Assembly (NCBI GenBank): GCA_016785225.1
Contig: JAFBJZ010000772.1
Coordinates: forward strand, 4,931,501 to 4,995,500
DNA from: Psettodes erumei
Lineage: Eukaryota; Chordata; Actinopteri; Pleuronectiformes; Psettodidae
Reading direction: 5' to 3'
DNA: 64,000 nucleotides
The notes under the pieces are model-generated. The model saw nothing but the letters and a program-made list of their open reading frames with translations, ran no database searches and was not told the DNA's origin. Shown here piece by piece: positions 34,095 to 46,108 of this stretch (the stretch's first letter is position 1; each line of letters opens with the position of its first letter). The position numbers and the translations under genes were made by a program.

Positions 34095-37000
34095 TCAGAT
34101 CTGTGAAGACTCCAGCCACAGTGAGGAGCTCTTGACTCGCGGCTGCTCAGAGTCCAGCTTCAGCAGCGCCACCGCAGCGCCCTCTATCTTTGACATCCAC
34201 ACTCTCTGAGGGGAAAAAAATCACACACACACACACACACAAGGACGTCAGATGCAGATATCTTCACGTTTGCTGGTTAACAGCCGTTTGGACGGATTGC
34301 CCCGACGATGTTGAATATTCCATTTGTGCAGCTCATTTCTGAAGCTCAGCTTGATTTGTAAAATGTGTTGATATGAGCCATAAGTGAAACTTAAAATTAT
34401 ACATTTCCAGTCAATGCTGTTTACTGAAAGTGAATAATTTACTCGGGATATGAGCAGACGATATTCATAAAGTTCATTGTCCTGATATTTACTGCTGCTC
34501 ACATAGGAAAAAGGCTTGGGTGTAATTAACATATTCACATGTCATACTGTGCATCTGTATGATATGTACATAATATGTACATATTCATATACAAAAGTCA
34601 GAGCTGAATTGTTCTACCTTGGCAGACTCTGACGCAGCTTGCAGGATGAATGCACCGATACACTGCTGGTAGCGGTTCTGGTGCATGATGATGAATGAAT
34701 GAGGGAGTCCTGATGCTAAGAGGGAAAAGAACAGAATGACAACTCTTCCATTAAATGACAAACGCAAACAATACAGGCTGTGAACAAAAGCCCGGGTCTG
34801 ACTTCAAAACATTCAGTTCTTAAAACCCAGTCAAAAATGAAACGCTGTCTGAGGCACTAGTGCCGTTATAATTACTTGAAGCATTTAGCTGATCGATGTT
34901 CTTGAGCTGGAGTCGGTCCAGAGAGACGGGCTGGTCGAGAACCGTGAAGGTGGATCCCTCCTTCAGCAGCTGATCCAGCTCCAGGTTCTGTGGCAGCCTC
35001 AGAGGATTCTGATCTGGACCAATGGACCTCTACATGGGAGGCGAGGTGAACAAGTTATGAAGCCTATACAGTGTAGTTACTTAACCTGTATGTGTTATCA
35101 TTAGTCCAGATGAGAGACTAACCCACCTTCTTGTTTCTCTTTATCTTTGTGATCAGCAGGAATTCGTCAAACAGGAACAGGTAAACATCTATCAGCTTTG
35201 TGTTCTCTGGCGATGAACCGAAGAAAGATGTCTTTAGGAGTTTGTGTCAAAGCCGTTCAGCACGTGAAATGTGCTGGATTCCTGCCAGCCGTACATACCT
35301 GTGAGCACCAGTTTCCCTTCGTGCAGCAGACTTCTGTGAGAAATGAGATTCTCCAGAGTGACAGCCTTCAGGAGATGCTTCAGATTCTGAAAGAGCAGTG
35401 ATCAGGCGAGAGGAAAACATTTTCACCTTTGGGCAGGAAAGCTGATGCGGAAAGATCGCAGCGTCTGATACCAGCAATTGCTAATGACACACCGCGTCGC
35501 ACCTGGTGAATACTCAGTAGTTTGCTTTTTGTGATATCTGATGTGCGACTGAATCATCTTATCTGCACGTGAAAGGTATTCGAGCGTTAAGTGTTGGTGC
35601 ATGATTTTTGGTCTGTCAACGCTGCTCTCGCAGACCGCACACATAAATATAGATTCTGTGCTTTTAATATTAAACCCACATGACCCGACAGACCTCAGGG
35701 ATGAAGGCGCGCTTGTCTCTCTCCCACACAGGCAGCCACACCAGGGCATCTCGCAGCTGTTTCACCTTCTGGTAATTATCCAGCCATTTGACCTTTCCCT
35801 CTAAGTCACCTTGAAAAGAAAGAGAGGGATTATTTTAAAGAGGGACAAGAAATACAATGAATAGAATGAATAGAATGAATTCTGAATAGAATGCACTGCT
35901 GACTACTAGTACAACATAGTTTGAGGAACAACTTGTTTCTCGCGTCTAACAATAGTTATGTACTTTAGTCACATTAATGACACCTTTTATCTTTAAGAAC
36001 AGGTAAATGATTTTTGGCAGTGTGAGAGCACGGCTGAAGAAGCACTACTTTATCTCTATTGTGTTTTCCGCTATAGCGATGGCTGTCTCCCACACACGGG
36101 CGTGCCGGTATTGTCAGAGGCCATCGTATGGCAGTATTTCTCATCAGCGCAGCTCGGCCGCGCCTTTTTAATCGTTATATGACAGTGTGTCATTGAAGAT
36201 TTATGCGCCCATGCTATTTGTGTTTGCACGGTTATTTGTTCAATACAACAAAATGACACTGAGGTGCAGCGCTGCAGCATATTTCCCACAGCCTGTCTGT
36301 CTACTAGTTACTGAGCAAACTGCCAAAACAGGTCTGCAGACAGAGGCGTGCCTTCCAGAATAAATGGCCAGGGCTGCTGGAAGCCGACCAGGGCAAGGCA
36401 TCTCCAAGTTTGCTCTGGAAGACACAAGCTGCCTTGTTTGTGTTGACGGAGATTATCTCGCTTACACCTGTCTAACGTCCTTCTCGTATCGTAACGTGTT
36501 TGTAAACCGACGAGCTGCCGACAAATCGCCCCCTGAAGAAAGCCTTGAGTCACCAGCGGCCAGTGACGCCGCTGAAACGTTTGACACTCGAGGCACGGTT
36601 TGTTGCCAGCAGCTGACGAGATTTATGCGAAGCGCCTCCAGTCATGGAACAAGCCCCGCAACAATGCGCACGCTCACCCGGTCAGCGAGACTCGAAGCGA
36701 GAGATGGAATGCCCAGGTTGTGTGGGACAGCGTAAACAAAGCGTGAGCATACTCTGTTATGTAGAGGTGTGTTTCATAAACAGACTTCGGCTGAGGATGC
36801 TGCTCACATATTGATGTGTCCACTTGCTCAGCTATGGTCTGAAGGCCTCTGGTCTCGTCCTCCGTCTGGTATCTCTTGGCAATGTTGCGCAGCAGCAGCG
36901 GGTATCGAGTCAGCCTCTGCAGAGGCGCCACCAACAGGTCACGCAGCTGCAGCCTCCTGCACTGCTCGTTCCTCTCACACCACTTGGGAGAAGAGAGGGA

Positions 37001-40000
37001 GAAAAGAAAGAGGATAGGGTGAGTGGGAAAAACGGTGGAGGGGGGAGTCTACAACCACAACACAAAAAAATACATAAGGGTCAAGACAGAGGTGGCTACA
37101 AATGGCCACATTCCTCTCTTTGGCAAGCCTCGGTGACACTGGACTGCTTGTTTGCTGTTCAAGCAGCAATGTTGCTGTGTGTGTCCTTTCTCATACTTGG
37201 CACCACACTGCCTGCCTTGTTGTCAGGGTACACGGCGTCCTTGCCACCACTCTGACTAGTGCGTGCGTGCTACTGCACACACACACGCACACACGCACAC
37301 GCGCGCAAACATATGTTTAGCTGCCCAGCTCAGTGAGTTCCCTCCTGTACCTTCACATAAGATCCAAAGTCCTCTCTGGGCTTCAGGCTGTCCAGATAAA
37401 GCAGAGCTGTGGAGTAGTTGAGGCAGTACTTCTGCAGGCAGTGACATATGCTCTCCTGGAAAGCCTGCATAACAGATAGGACAGTTACAGAAACAGCCTG
37501 TAGGCTGCAGATAAACAGATCGTAAAAAGGCATCGGGAAGTTGCCAATCTCCATGCCAGCAAAAAAGCACCTTCGATCTTCTTTCTTTTTTGCCCAACGT
37601 TAAACAGTTTATTATCAAAATGATTATATAATAGTTATGATAAATTATTGAAATAATTCTCAAATTTTACTATCAACAGATAATGGGGTTACTTTTGAAA
37701 AAAAAAAATCATTAACACCTTTCAAACTACATTTTAAATGACATTATATAATGACTGAATGTACTATTTAAAGAACAACATTTAACTACTGGTCTGTACA
37801 ATAGTGTATGCTGACTGTACATATAGTCTGCACATAAAGTCTGCCACTTTTTAAGAATTCCCTACTATTATTAATTATCGAAGATTAAAATGTGTTGGTT
37901 AAAAACTACAAAATAATTGTAATGAATCCATCTTAATATGTGATCAGTACTCTCTGCAATGTTACACAATGTGCACCCCCCTCCAGCAAATGTTAGGGTG
38001 AAGTGAAAGGAAGTCAGGGTTGAAATGCTCCCTTTGTTTCTCTCAGCTGCTTCGTCCCACTTAACGTATTACCGAGTGGTGACTGCAGTCAAAGTGGGTG
38101 TGTTGCTGTGCGTCACACTCGCCTTGCTCAGCAGCTCCAGCAGGGTGGGCCCGCCACCCTCAGTAATCTCCAACGTGTCCTTGATGACGCGGAGGAGGTG
38201 ATTCAGGAAACCAAAGCTCACCTGCAGCAGAAAACACTCGGTGTCAAGTGTCACTGCATGGCCACAGGACACTGTCATACCTCACTCACTTTGAATGGAC
38301 ATAGATTACATAAGAGAGCAGGATGTGAGCAGACAGTTGTGAAGTTGCACATCCAGATAAATTAATGAATTAATGAGTAATAATCCAGATGCATATCATA
38401 TTTTGGACATATTATCAGTCGTATTTTTTGCTTCAGTTTATTCATTATGCTTCTGTTAAATTGGGATTTTATGACATTCTCTTTTATGTTATCTGTTTGG
38501 CTGGGGTTCCCTTGAAAAATAGATTTCTAATCTCGCCAGTGCATTGTGTCTCACCAGGCAAAGCTCATTGAGGTTTGCAAACAGCCTCCAGGAGTCAACA
38601 TCAGTCAGGCAGTTCCTTATCCGCAGGTTTTTGAGTGTAGCCAAAAAGACCTGAAAGCAACAAAAGAAGAGAAAGGATGGGATCAGGCTATCTGTTGTGC
38701 TGGGATTAAATTTCTAATCCTCTACTGTAAAGAATGGAAAATCCAAACAGACTTTTACATGAATCTCATGGGATAAAAAAAACACAAAGGTAGAGTTGGG
38801 TTTCTTTTGGGTTTGGTCTATTTATTTGTGGTTTTGCATGTGTGTGCACATTTTGAGTCACCTCTTTGAGTACCATGAGCTGATCCAGGAAGTAGATGCA
38901 CTCGCTGGTGAAGAGTTCCCAGATGGCCTCTTGTCTCTTGAAGCCCTGCGGGTCAGAGGCAGCGCTCACCTTGGAAGACTGGTCCTGCAGGAACTCTGCC
39001 AGAGAGTAATCCTGCAAACAGACGGACAGGAAGACAAATCACAGCATTGGCAAAAAGAAAAAAAAAACTATTAAGAAAGACAAACAGTGAGAATGGATCT
39101 TATTCAAACATCTAAGAAAGTGTGTCTGTATAACAGCTACATATTCAGTGTAGTGTAAGTTCCAACCCCCTCCCTGACACACAAGTATATGTCAGTGTTT
39201 GTTTATATATGTGTTCAGGGTCGATCTGACTGGTTACTGCCTAGAAATTCTGGTTCTTGCACAACAAGCGCCATTTAACCGTTGTAAACTTCCTTCTATC
39301 TGCCGTCCTGTTATTTCTGAGCCATTTGTTAAACACTGTGATCTGTTTGGATTGGAAATCTGGATCTCTTAGTTGTTGAAACTCTAAACTTTGCTTGAAT
39401 TAAAAGTCACAGAATCAGCATCAGCGGCTTTTGCAGCTGGCAGTTCTCATTTCTCACCTTATACTTCTGAAGTTCTGAATCTCTCCAGTCTGGAATCTGT
39501 GCTGTTGAGAGATATTTTTCAATATCTGACACTGTGCCTGACTGCGACTTCCCTTTAGTCTGAAATGTAAAGGGAGAGATATTAGGCCAATTTTGAAAAA
39601 GGTTTTCGATTTTCACATGTGGACCTGTGCTGATCAAGGGAAAAGACGAGCATGCATATTTGTGATATTGATTTGGCTATTAGCTAACAGTCCAGCATGC
39701 TCAGAAACTAAAAGAACAAATTTGGCTGCAGAGTGCCGCATTTCAAGCGTTGACAAATTACAAAGTCCATGTGCGCCAAAAGGGATAAAGAGGAACCACA
39801 TTAATCTGCTTTGAGAAGTGGGTCAGAGAACAATGTCCAAACCAACTGCCCACTGCTATAATAAAGTACATCAATGCGAACCACAAGCATAACAATGGCA
39901 GCCTCACAAACAACCACTGACAGACAAACAACACACCTACCGTACTACGCCTTGAAAAAGGCCACTTTGACTTCTTGGTATCTGTGAAAATCAAAGATAA

Positions 40001-43000
40001 AATGCTGATCACTCACAAAGGTACAAGGTTAAATGTGTGCCGTCCAACAATGGGTTTAGAATCAAACAAATAAAACAGTGTTAGGATAAAGCCTGTGCTG
40101 GAATCAAGGAAACAATTTACTAAGAGTGCAAGTAATTCTGTTAGATTTGCAAGTATGGCTGGTTAAACACACATCAGACTGTATTTCTATTCAAGATTTA
40201 TTGGATTATTTACATGTAGGTTTGCCTAGAAAGACTTTAAAGGCTGTTGATATGTTCACATATAGCAAGATATGATTTATAGTGTAAGAAATAATACTGG
40301 TAAAATACACTGTATATAATTTTACCAGAAAATCTTATACCATTTAAGATGCCCGCTGCTCCATTGGATACGAAAAGGTCTCCCGGCGAAACATCCAGTC
40401 CAGGCAAACTGACCACCACAGAACTCCGTCTTCTCTCCTGAAGCCTGAGGGGACAGGAGCAAAAAGGTGAACGTCTTCACGAGGCTGTCCGAACACGCCA
40501 GCGTTAAAACTGGTAGTATTGCTTGACATTTCATAACCGGTGCCGTTGGACATCTGAAATTCACTGTTACAAGAAACGTTATTGTTCTGTTGTCAGTGTA
40601 ATACGGCACAAAGAGAATAGACTTAGTATAAGACATAGAAAAAACTGAATTCCTTTTGTCATTTTACATGGTTGAAATACCACTGAAATACCAACTTTAT
40701 TGTGCAGCGAATTGGCAATTAACACAAGTAGCAGAAATTATAAAGGATAAGTGTTATGTGTCTGGCTTATGGGGGATAGTTGCTGATTAATGGATCACCC
40801 TATTTTGTGTGAAAGGAGGCAAACTGTTGCTGTGTGCCAGTTATAATCCTCTCGGTCTCCTTTTCATAGTTAGTAACCAGGCATGGCTGTGACTGGAAAA
40901 ACACAGGCCTGCCTTTTAGCCTCAGGCAAATCTCTAACAGCCACTGTTCTCAAGTGTTTTGACTTATCCTTTGCTGTTTTTACTTCACGGATTACAGCTG
41001 AAAGAAAAAAAAGAACATTCACATGTTGAAATTAAAAATCAAAGACCCTTATAAGTGGAATCCAATTAGGTTATGGCGCGTACACAATAAATATCTGGAA
41101 AGGGCATGGCCACATGAATTATTTTGTTTGTTAGAAGAATAAAGATCAAAACAAACTAAAACTTGATTGGTGACTGTATGACACAGTCACAATCCTGACT
41201 TGAGGTGCTTTAACTTGGCTGAAGCCAGACAAAGTAACTTTTGCAGCAAACACATGGGCTAGTTTTGCCAAAAGTGAGGTTGGCAGATGGTCAGTGACCC
41301 ATCACACTGCCATCTCATTTCCATTTACACGTATGGCAGATGCTTTTATCCAAAGCGACTTGCAAGTGAGGAACAATGCAAAGCCTCATTGCAGTAGGAG
41401 ACAGTGACGTAGGAATTAAGGACTAAATCTGTTCAATAAGGCAAAGTGCAAAGGAGATCATGTAAATAAGTGCAGCTCAGCGCTAGTCAGGCACGCTAGA
41501 GGTTCAAGGAGAGGAAGGGCTCTCTGAGTTGAGTCTTCAAGACACTCTTGAAGATAGAATGGGGCTCTGCTGCTCTGACAGCGTGTGGGAGCTTGTTCCA
41601 CCATCTCGAAACCACAATCGAGAATAGTCTGTCCTGAGACCGCCTTGTGCGAAGGGATGGCAATGCCAGCTGGCGTTCATTGGAGGAGAGGCCATGAAGG
41701 AACAGAAGCCTGTATAAGTTTAGTTGAAGCAGCTGGGTGCAGACCCAGAAGTTGCTTTGTCGGCAAGTATAACTGTCTTGAATTTGATTTGGAAGGCCAC
41801 GGGTAGCCAGTGGAGCACAATGAGCAGCAGAGCAATGTGCCTTTTCGGCTGATCACACACCATCTTTAAGGATTTCACTGTGTATTTTTACTCACGACTA
41901 AGATTTTCAGGGTCTTGGTTTTAAAAAGAAGAGCTTACAGTTCAGGAGTACTGTAGTTAGAAGATAGAGGAACAAAAACTGAGAAACAATAAGTCTCAAT
42001 AAGACAAAAGGTCACCTTTATAAAAACCCGCGTCACCATTAGTTTCATTGTAAGCACTTCCTCAAGTCACGGAAGATAAATATATTTTCTGGCTGATAAA
42101 GGTTATTAGGATTTGATCAGATCATAAGGAAGTCTGGCTTACAGGTCAGGGCTAATGTTCCTGTTTATTATGACAATACAATAAACTGGAGCAGAAGTAC
42201 AAACAAGAGGAACAAATGCTGGTACTGGTTAGCCTGTCTACTATTATATGTAAAATCTGCTTTGTTAGACTTTCTTCCTCTCACCCAGATGAGATCCCCT
42301 CTCACACTAGCTGTACTTCTGCCGCTGTGCCTGTACGAGTGCACATGCAAAACAGGAGACTAACTCGAGTGCACATGTCGGCCACATGGCTTCAGGGGCC
42401 AACCTGTACGCTCAGAACACAAGTTAGTGTGCCGCTGAACAGGAGTAACTTGGTACATCTTTTTCCTCCAGGGTACTTTTGTTAAACTATGAAAGCACTA
42501 GCTGTTCTTTGTGCTCAGTGGCTGAGGCTGGCGTTCTTCCTCGTAAGCTGATATGACGCCCCTACGGACCAATGTATAGACAACGATGAGCCGACAGTAA
42601 AACAGATAACAGATAGCAGCAGCACCTGAGCGCTGTAGAGAATACATGGCTGGTGGGACAGAGGGTGAGGTGCTCCTCTAAACCAGGTCAGTGCCTCCTT
42701 GCGGTTCATTCCAAAGCATCCTCACAATGACATCCTGTTGCTTTGTGACCACTCAGAAAGCTTTCTCTGTGTCAGCCTCTCTGCCACTTAGAGCACTTGT
42801 AAAAATGGGTGCTTTGTTCCCGCACAAGAAGCGAAATAATGATGCTCCAAAACAAAACTGTCCCAACCAATGGCTCGCAAGGCCCCGCTCACTGTAAGTG
42901 GCACTTTGCCAGGGTGTAATTACTGGGACAATAGCTGCCTAATTATCCAGTGAGGGGAAGAACCCAGCAGCCCATTAGGAGGGGTGTGGGTGGCAGTAAG

Positions 43001-45007
43001 AGAAAGCAGCCTTAATGAGAGTTTGTCTAGTCCATACATAACCATGGGACTCTCAAAACTCAACCCACCAAGCTTATGCTCCATTAACAAAGACATGAAC
43101 GACAATGAATGCACAATGGGGCTCCTGAAACCAAAGGTCCAGTCATCCCCGCTTGCTCACGAGCCTCCAGCGAGCACAGGAGGCACTTATGATGCCGAAG
43201 TGAAAGGTTGGCTCACGTTTTTGTGCCTGTGAAATGATTTGCAAGATATTTTGGAGAAAGTAGCAGCAACAGAGGTTCATCACGCAAATTAGAGACTAAT
43301 CAGATGGACAAAAAAAAACCCCCGAAGTAACTCGTGTGAGCAATGTAGTGCAGCTTATCAGTAACCGGAATTTATTTTACTATCTTCCTGATATGCAAAC
43401 ATGTTCTCACAAACTTGAAAGAGATGTCCTGGTGCGATTGGCTACACTGACAGGATTACACAGACAAAATGCAAAACAGTTCAATGTGCACCTACCTAAT
43501 ATAGCAGCTGTCTCTCTCCTGCAAAAAAAGATGAAAATACTGCATCAGTCAATGGAAAACTTGAAATTGTAACCACACAATTGACAATTCCAACACTGTT
43601 CACTAAAATAGCTGTACTGAGATGAATAACTTCTTTAGTACCTCACTGAAAAGGAAAACGCATGCATCATAATGAGCACAAATCATTCACGTTTATGAAC
43701 CTCTAATTATACCATTTACATGTCATACTCTCACTGTCTTACCGTAATCTCAAAATTAAACTGACGGTGAAATGATTTCCTACTGCTAACAACACCGCTA
43801 TATCACTTTCAAAGACATTCAAATCTGAATCAGTGTTTTAAGTGGCCGCTTGGATTCAAAAGCCTCCGATATCTGAGGCGAATGTCGGGACTCTATTGAG
43901 AATGTGCTCGCTTGAATACCGTGAGCCGATGAATAGATCTCCCCATTATCTTTTTCCATCGCTCACTGACCCCTCTATTATTGGGTGACTGCTGACTGTG
44001 GTGAATAGGGGCCCAAGGAGAGCACTTCCCAGGGCTCTCCGGGCAGTGGGTTTGGTCGGAGCTGTCAGTGCATGTAACTGCTGATTCATTTGCTGTCAAA
44101 AGCTTGCATTGTGAGTGACCACCGCAGGAGGCAAATGCAGAATGAGAGAGAGGAGGTTTCCGCAAGGAAGGAATGTGTAACCATTTAATTTATAGGCTTT
44201 GGGTAAAAATCCACGCCAGACTCCAGCACATGACTTGTGGGCTTGTCTTAAGGTTTGCGTGATTGGAGGAAAATAAAGGGTTCTGCTGGACCATGATCTT
44301 CTTTATTATGGAGACATGCTTCAGTTAAAATACTACTTTGCCCTAAAGGAAAAGCTCACCTTTAATTCAGCATCAGGAAATCCAAAATCTTTCATAAGAA
44401 TAGGATGAGCACTGCGACATTCTTGCCTCGTAGAAGTGGTACCATTGTCAAAGGTCTTTGATCTATGTGATCTCGTTCTCTGTTGGGCAGAGGATGAGCT
44501 AGGTTGATGATCATGACAGATCTCCCCATCAGAGAGGGGGATTGCTGCAAGAGGAGACTTGACTCTGGGCCCCGGGGACAATGGGCTTGTGGCGTGTGAC
44601 ATGCCCGCAGGGGAAGGCTCCTCCTGTGTGCTCCCCATCCCCGCAGGATCCCGAGGATCTGTCAGAGGACGCCGAGTGCTCCTCATCCTCCTCAAAGTGG
44701 GTGACGTGGAGATGCGGCCGGGGGCCTGCCGGTCAAACTGGAAGAAAGGTGCGACCAAGCCATCGGTGTCCACCAGAGACGAATGTCTCAGCTTGGAGTG
44801 TGTCCGTGTAAGCTCTATGTGCATTATGACCGGATTGCTGGTCTGACACTCCTTGTCCTCAAAGAGCCCCTGGTCCGTTTGCGTTTGCGCATCTGCCACA
44901 CCTGTGGTGACAACTTCATTTTCAGCCCATTCAATGTAACTCCAGTCCAGCTTCTTCTCAACGTCCTGGACTTTATCCTGCAGAATGACGTGGTTCAGCG
45001 TAGACAT
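34095..45007 (-). CDS. plekhg7: plekhg7, DH-PH domain RhoGEF-type protein, complete
   Basis: This belongs to the Dbl family: a DH domain that would catalyse GDP/GTP exchange on a Rho GTPase, followed by a PH domain. Coding exons in transcript order: 45007-44360, 40437-40341, 39981-39941, 39559-39458, 39011-38862, 38650-38555, 38221-38123, 37464-37351, 36982-36808, 35809-35694, 35386-35299, 35206-35127, 35029-34876, 34715-34618, 34205-34095. They join in frame to 722 residues. Residues 1-216 are polar and Ser/Pro-rich. SSVVVSLPGLDVSPGD (about 222-237) resembles a segment of PLEKHG5-type proteins. DH is about 319-520, with the helix VAPLQRLTRYPLLLRN, and PH about 565-700. The start ATG at 45007 has an in-frame TGA upstream. 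One donor (after 38123) is GC. Identification rests on the domains and on position next to eea1, as in human. Catalytic activity is inferred. Confidence 0.9.
34206..34617 (-). other. plekhg7 intron 14
   Basis: AT-rich intron between exons 34715-34618 and 34205-34095. It holds only the (CA)n tract near its 3' end. Confidence 0.75.
34222..34241. repeat. (CA)n dinucleotide repeat
   Basis: Ten CA units in the last plekhg7 intron, 17 bases upstream (in transcript sense) of the final exon. Confidence 0.95.
35387..35693 (-). other. plekhg7 intron 10
   Basis: Intron starting GTCTGT and ending TTTCAG on the minus strand. Nothing else is recognised. Confidence 0.7.
35810..36807 (-). other. plekhg7 intron 9
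   Basis: One kb intron inside the DH-PH region. A plus-strand open frame at 36364-36735 lacks any recognisable domain and is treated as chance. Confidence 0.7.
36983..38122 (-). other. plekhg7 introns 7 and 8 (around exon 37464-37351)
   Basis: A CA/CG-rich microsatellite lies at about 37275-37308. The segment 37580-37960 is strongly AT-rich. Intron 7 starts with a GC donor at 38122-38121. No gene is seen. Confidence 0.75.
37275..37308. repeat. imperfect (CA)n/(CG)n repeat
   Basis: Mixed CACACG units read directly. It lies about 40 bases inside intron 8 of plekhg7. Confidence 0.85.
39012..40340 (-). other. plekhg7 introns 2-4
   Basis: Three introns between exons 40437-40341, 39981-39941, 39559-39458 and 39011-38862. 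All have GT..AG borders. I see no other feature. Confidence 0.7.
40438..44359 (-). other. plekhg7 intron 1 (first coding intron)
   Basis: A 3.9 kb intron. It contains a teleost interspersed repeat (about 41318-41862). The remainder shows no exon that I can support on either strand. Confidence 0.7.
41318..41862 (+). repeat. teleost interspersed repeat with TTTTATCCAAAGCGACTT core
   Basis: The left part, with GGCAGATGCTTTTATCCAAA then GCGACTTGCAA, is a word found again and again in teleost genomes. It is followed by the equally familiar segment with TGTTCCACCATCTCG, CAGCTGGCGTTCATTGGAGG and GCCAGTGGAGCACAATGAGC. I recognise the repeat from experience but cannot assign a family name. The partial open frame inside it (41585-41806) is not a host gene. 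Confidence 0.75.
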
Positions 45008-45140
45008 TGTAACCTCAAAGGCATTGTAGTGCAGTAGAGATCAGAAATCGTGTGATCTAATGGTCTGGTCCTCTGAGTTAAAGTCAGATGATAATCCTGT
45101 TGCATTCCAACACTGTTCACACCATATGCTTCTCAAGCGT
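45008..45140 (-). other. plekhg7 5' UTR part of the first coding exon
   Basis: The minus strand reads CTTTTCTTCCCCCCCAG just before 45140, a strong splice acceptor. It implies an upstream non-coding exon. An in-frame stop lies between the acceptor and the ATG. Confidence 0.65.
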
Positions 45141-45449
45141 CTGGGGGGGAAGAAAAGTAGAACTGTATCAATACACACAGGCAAAATGAAGCAGACTGGG
45201 CACAAAGTCCTAATCTTGAGAAAGGGGATTTGGTCAGGAGAGAAAATAGTACAATACAAGTACAATACAGTAGCAGTTCAGGTGTCATGGTATGACTATA
45301 ACTTACTGCGTATTTATAAATATGTCAGTGAAAGGGAGCAACTGGGTGGACGTTGGTCAATGGGCGAACAATGATGCTACAGCATGCGCATTGCATTGTC
45401 CAGTAACTGCACGGTTTATCAATATAAGTCCCTACAATGTGGTGTGAGA

Positions 45450-46035
45450 AACAAAGAAGGACAGCCGACCACGCGCCTCATTACAGCTCTTCTGTCTCAG
45501 TCCACTGTTTGCTGATATTTTTCTCTTTTGGCATCCTGCTGAATGCACAACACTTTCGTTTTGATTCCGGTTTCCTCGCCACTTTACGCTGATTTCACTC
45601 CATTTACTCCACGAGCTCTCAACCTCCACACACGACGTGGCACAGAAACGAAGAAACGAGGCATCCGACAGCTCGCAGCTGCGCTGAGGAGCGTCACCTC
45701 TGTGAAAGCGGATGCCTCGCGAGCTCGGAAAGAAAGTCATTAAAATTGAAAGAAGCCCGCTTTACTTACATGCGCCGGCGCCACGCCGCGACCTGGACGA
45801 CCGGCGGCGAGGTGAGGCGCGACCGAGGGAGTCCCGCTTGCGTCGGAGGCTCGGCGCGGAGGAGCGAGCGGCATTAGAGGGAGAAAGTGTGCGTCCGACG
45901 GCGTTTAGTTGTGTGACAAAAACACAAGCTGGCAGGGAAACAGGTCTGAGTGCTGCGGGGCGAAGGAGGGAGTGGAGCGGTTCATTGTCCGGAGCCGGTG
46001 GAAAGGTGCGACTGCTCTGCCTGCAGGGGAACATC
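45450..46035 (-). promoter_or_regulatory. CpG-rich promoter and likely non-coding exon 1 of plekhg7
   Basis: A dense CpG segment (GCGCCGGCGCCACGCCGCG and neighbours) stands out from the AT-rich surroundings. On the minus strand an ideal donor GTAAGT lies at 45769-45764, pairing well with the acceptor at 45141. The first exon is therefore probably within about 45770-46030. Beyond it lies a (CT)n/(CA)n microsatellite. Confidence 0.65.
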
Positions 46036-46039
46036 TATA

Positions 46040-46072
<33 letters not shown>

Positions 46073-46108
46073 CCTCTCTCTAACTCACCAACACACACAC
46101 ACACACAC
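46040..46108. repeat. (CT)n followed by (CA)n microsatellites
   Basis: CT units at 46040-46070 with C-rich tail, then CA units at about 46090-46108. They flank the plekhg7 promoter on its upstream side. Confidence 0.93.

Larger units (their letters stand above)
34095..35386 (-). other. plekhg7: plekhg7 PH domain exons
   Basis: Exons from 35386 to 34095 encode a PH fold. HEGKLVLTENTKLIDVYLFL and FDEFLLITKIKRNKK form the first beta sheet. A variable loop follows, then SGLPHSFIIMHQNRYQQCI. The C-terminal helix holds the typical tryptophan in SAKRVWMSKIEGAA. About 20 residues follow before the stop at 34095-34097. Confidence 0.88.
36808..39011 (-). other. plekhg7: plekhg7 DH (RhoGEF) domain exons
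   Basis: Five exons carry the DH core. Helix 1 is KRQEAIWELFTSECIYFLDQ in exon 39011-38862. The conserved late helix, with PLQRLTRYPLLL and the WCERNEQCRRLQLRDLL lead-in, is in exon 36982-36808. The order and spacing fit a complete DH fold. The last helix continues into LEGKVKWLDNYQK in exon 35809-35694. Confidence 0.9.
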
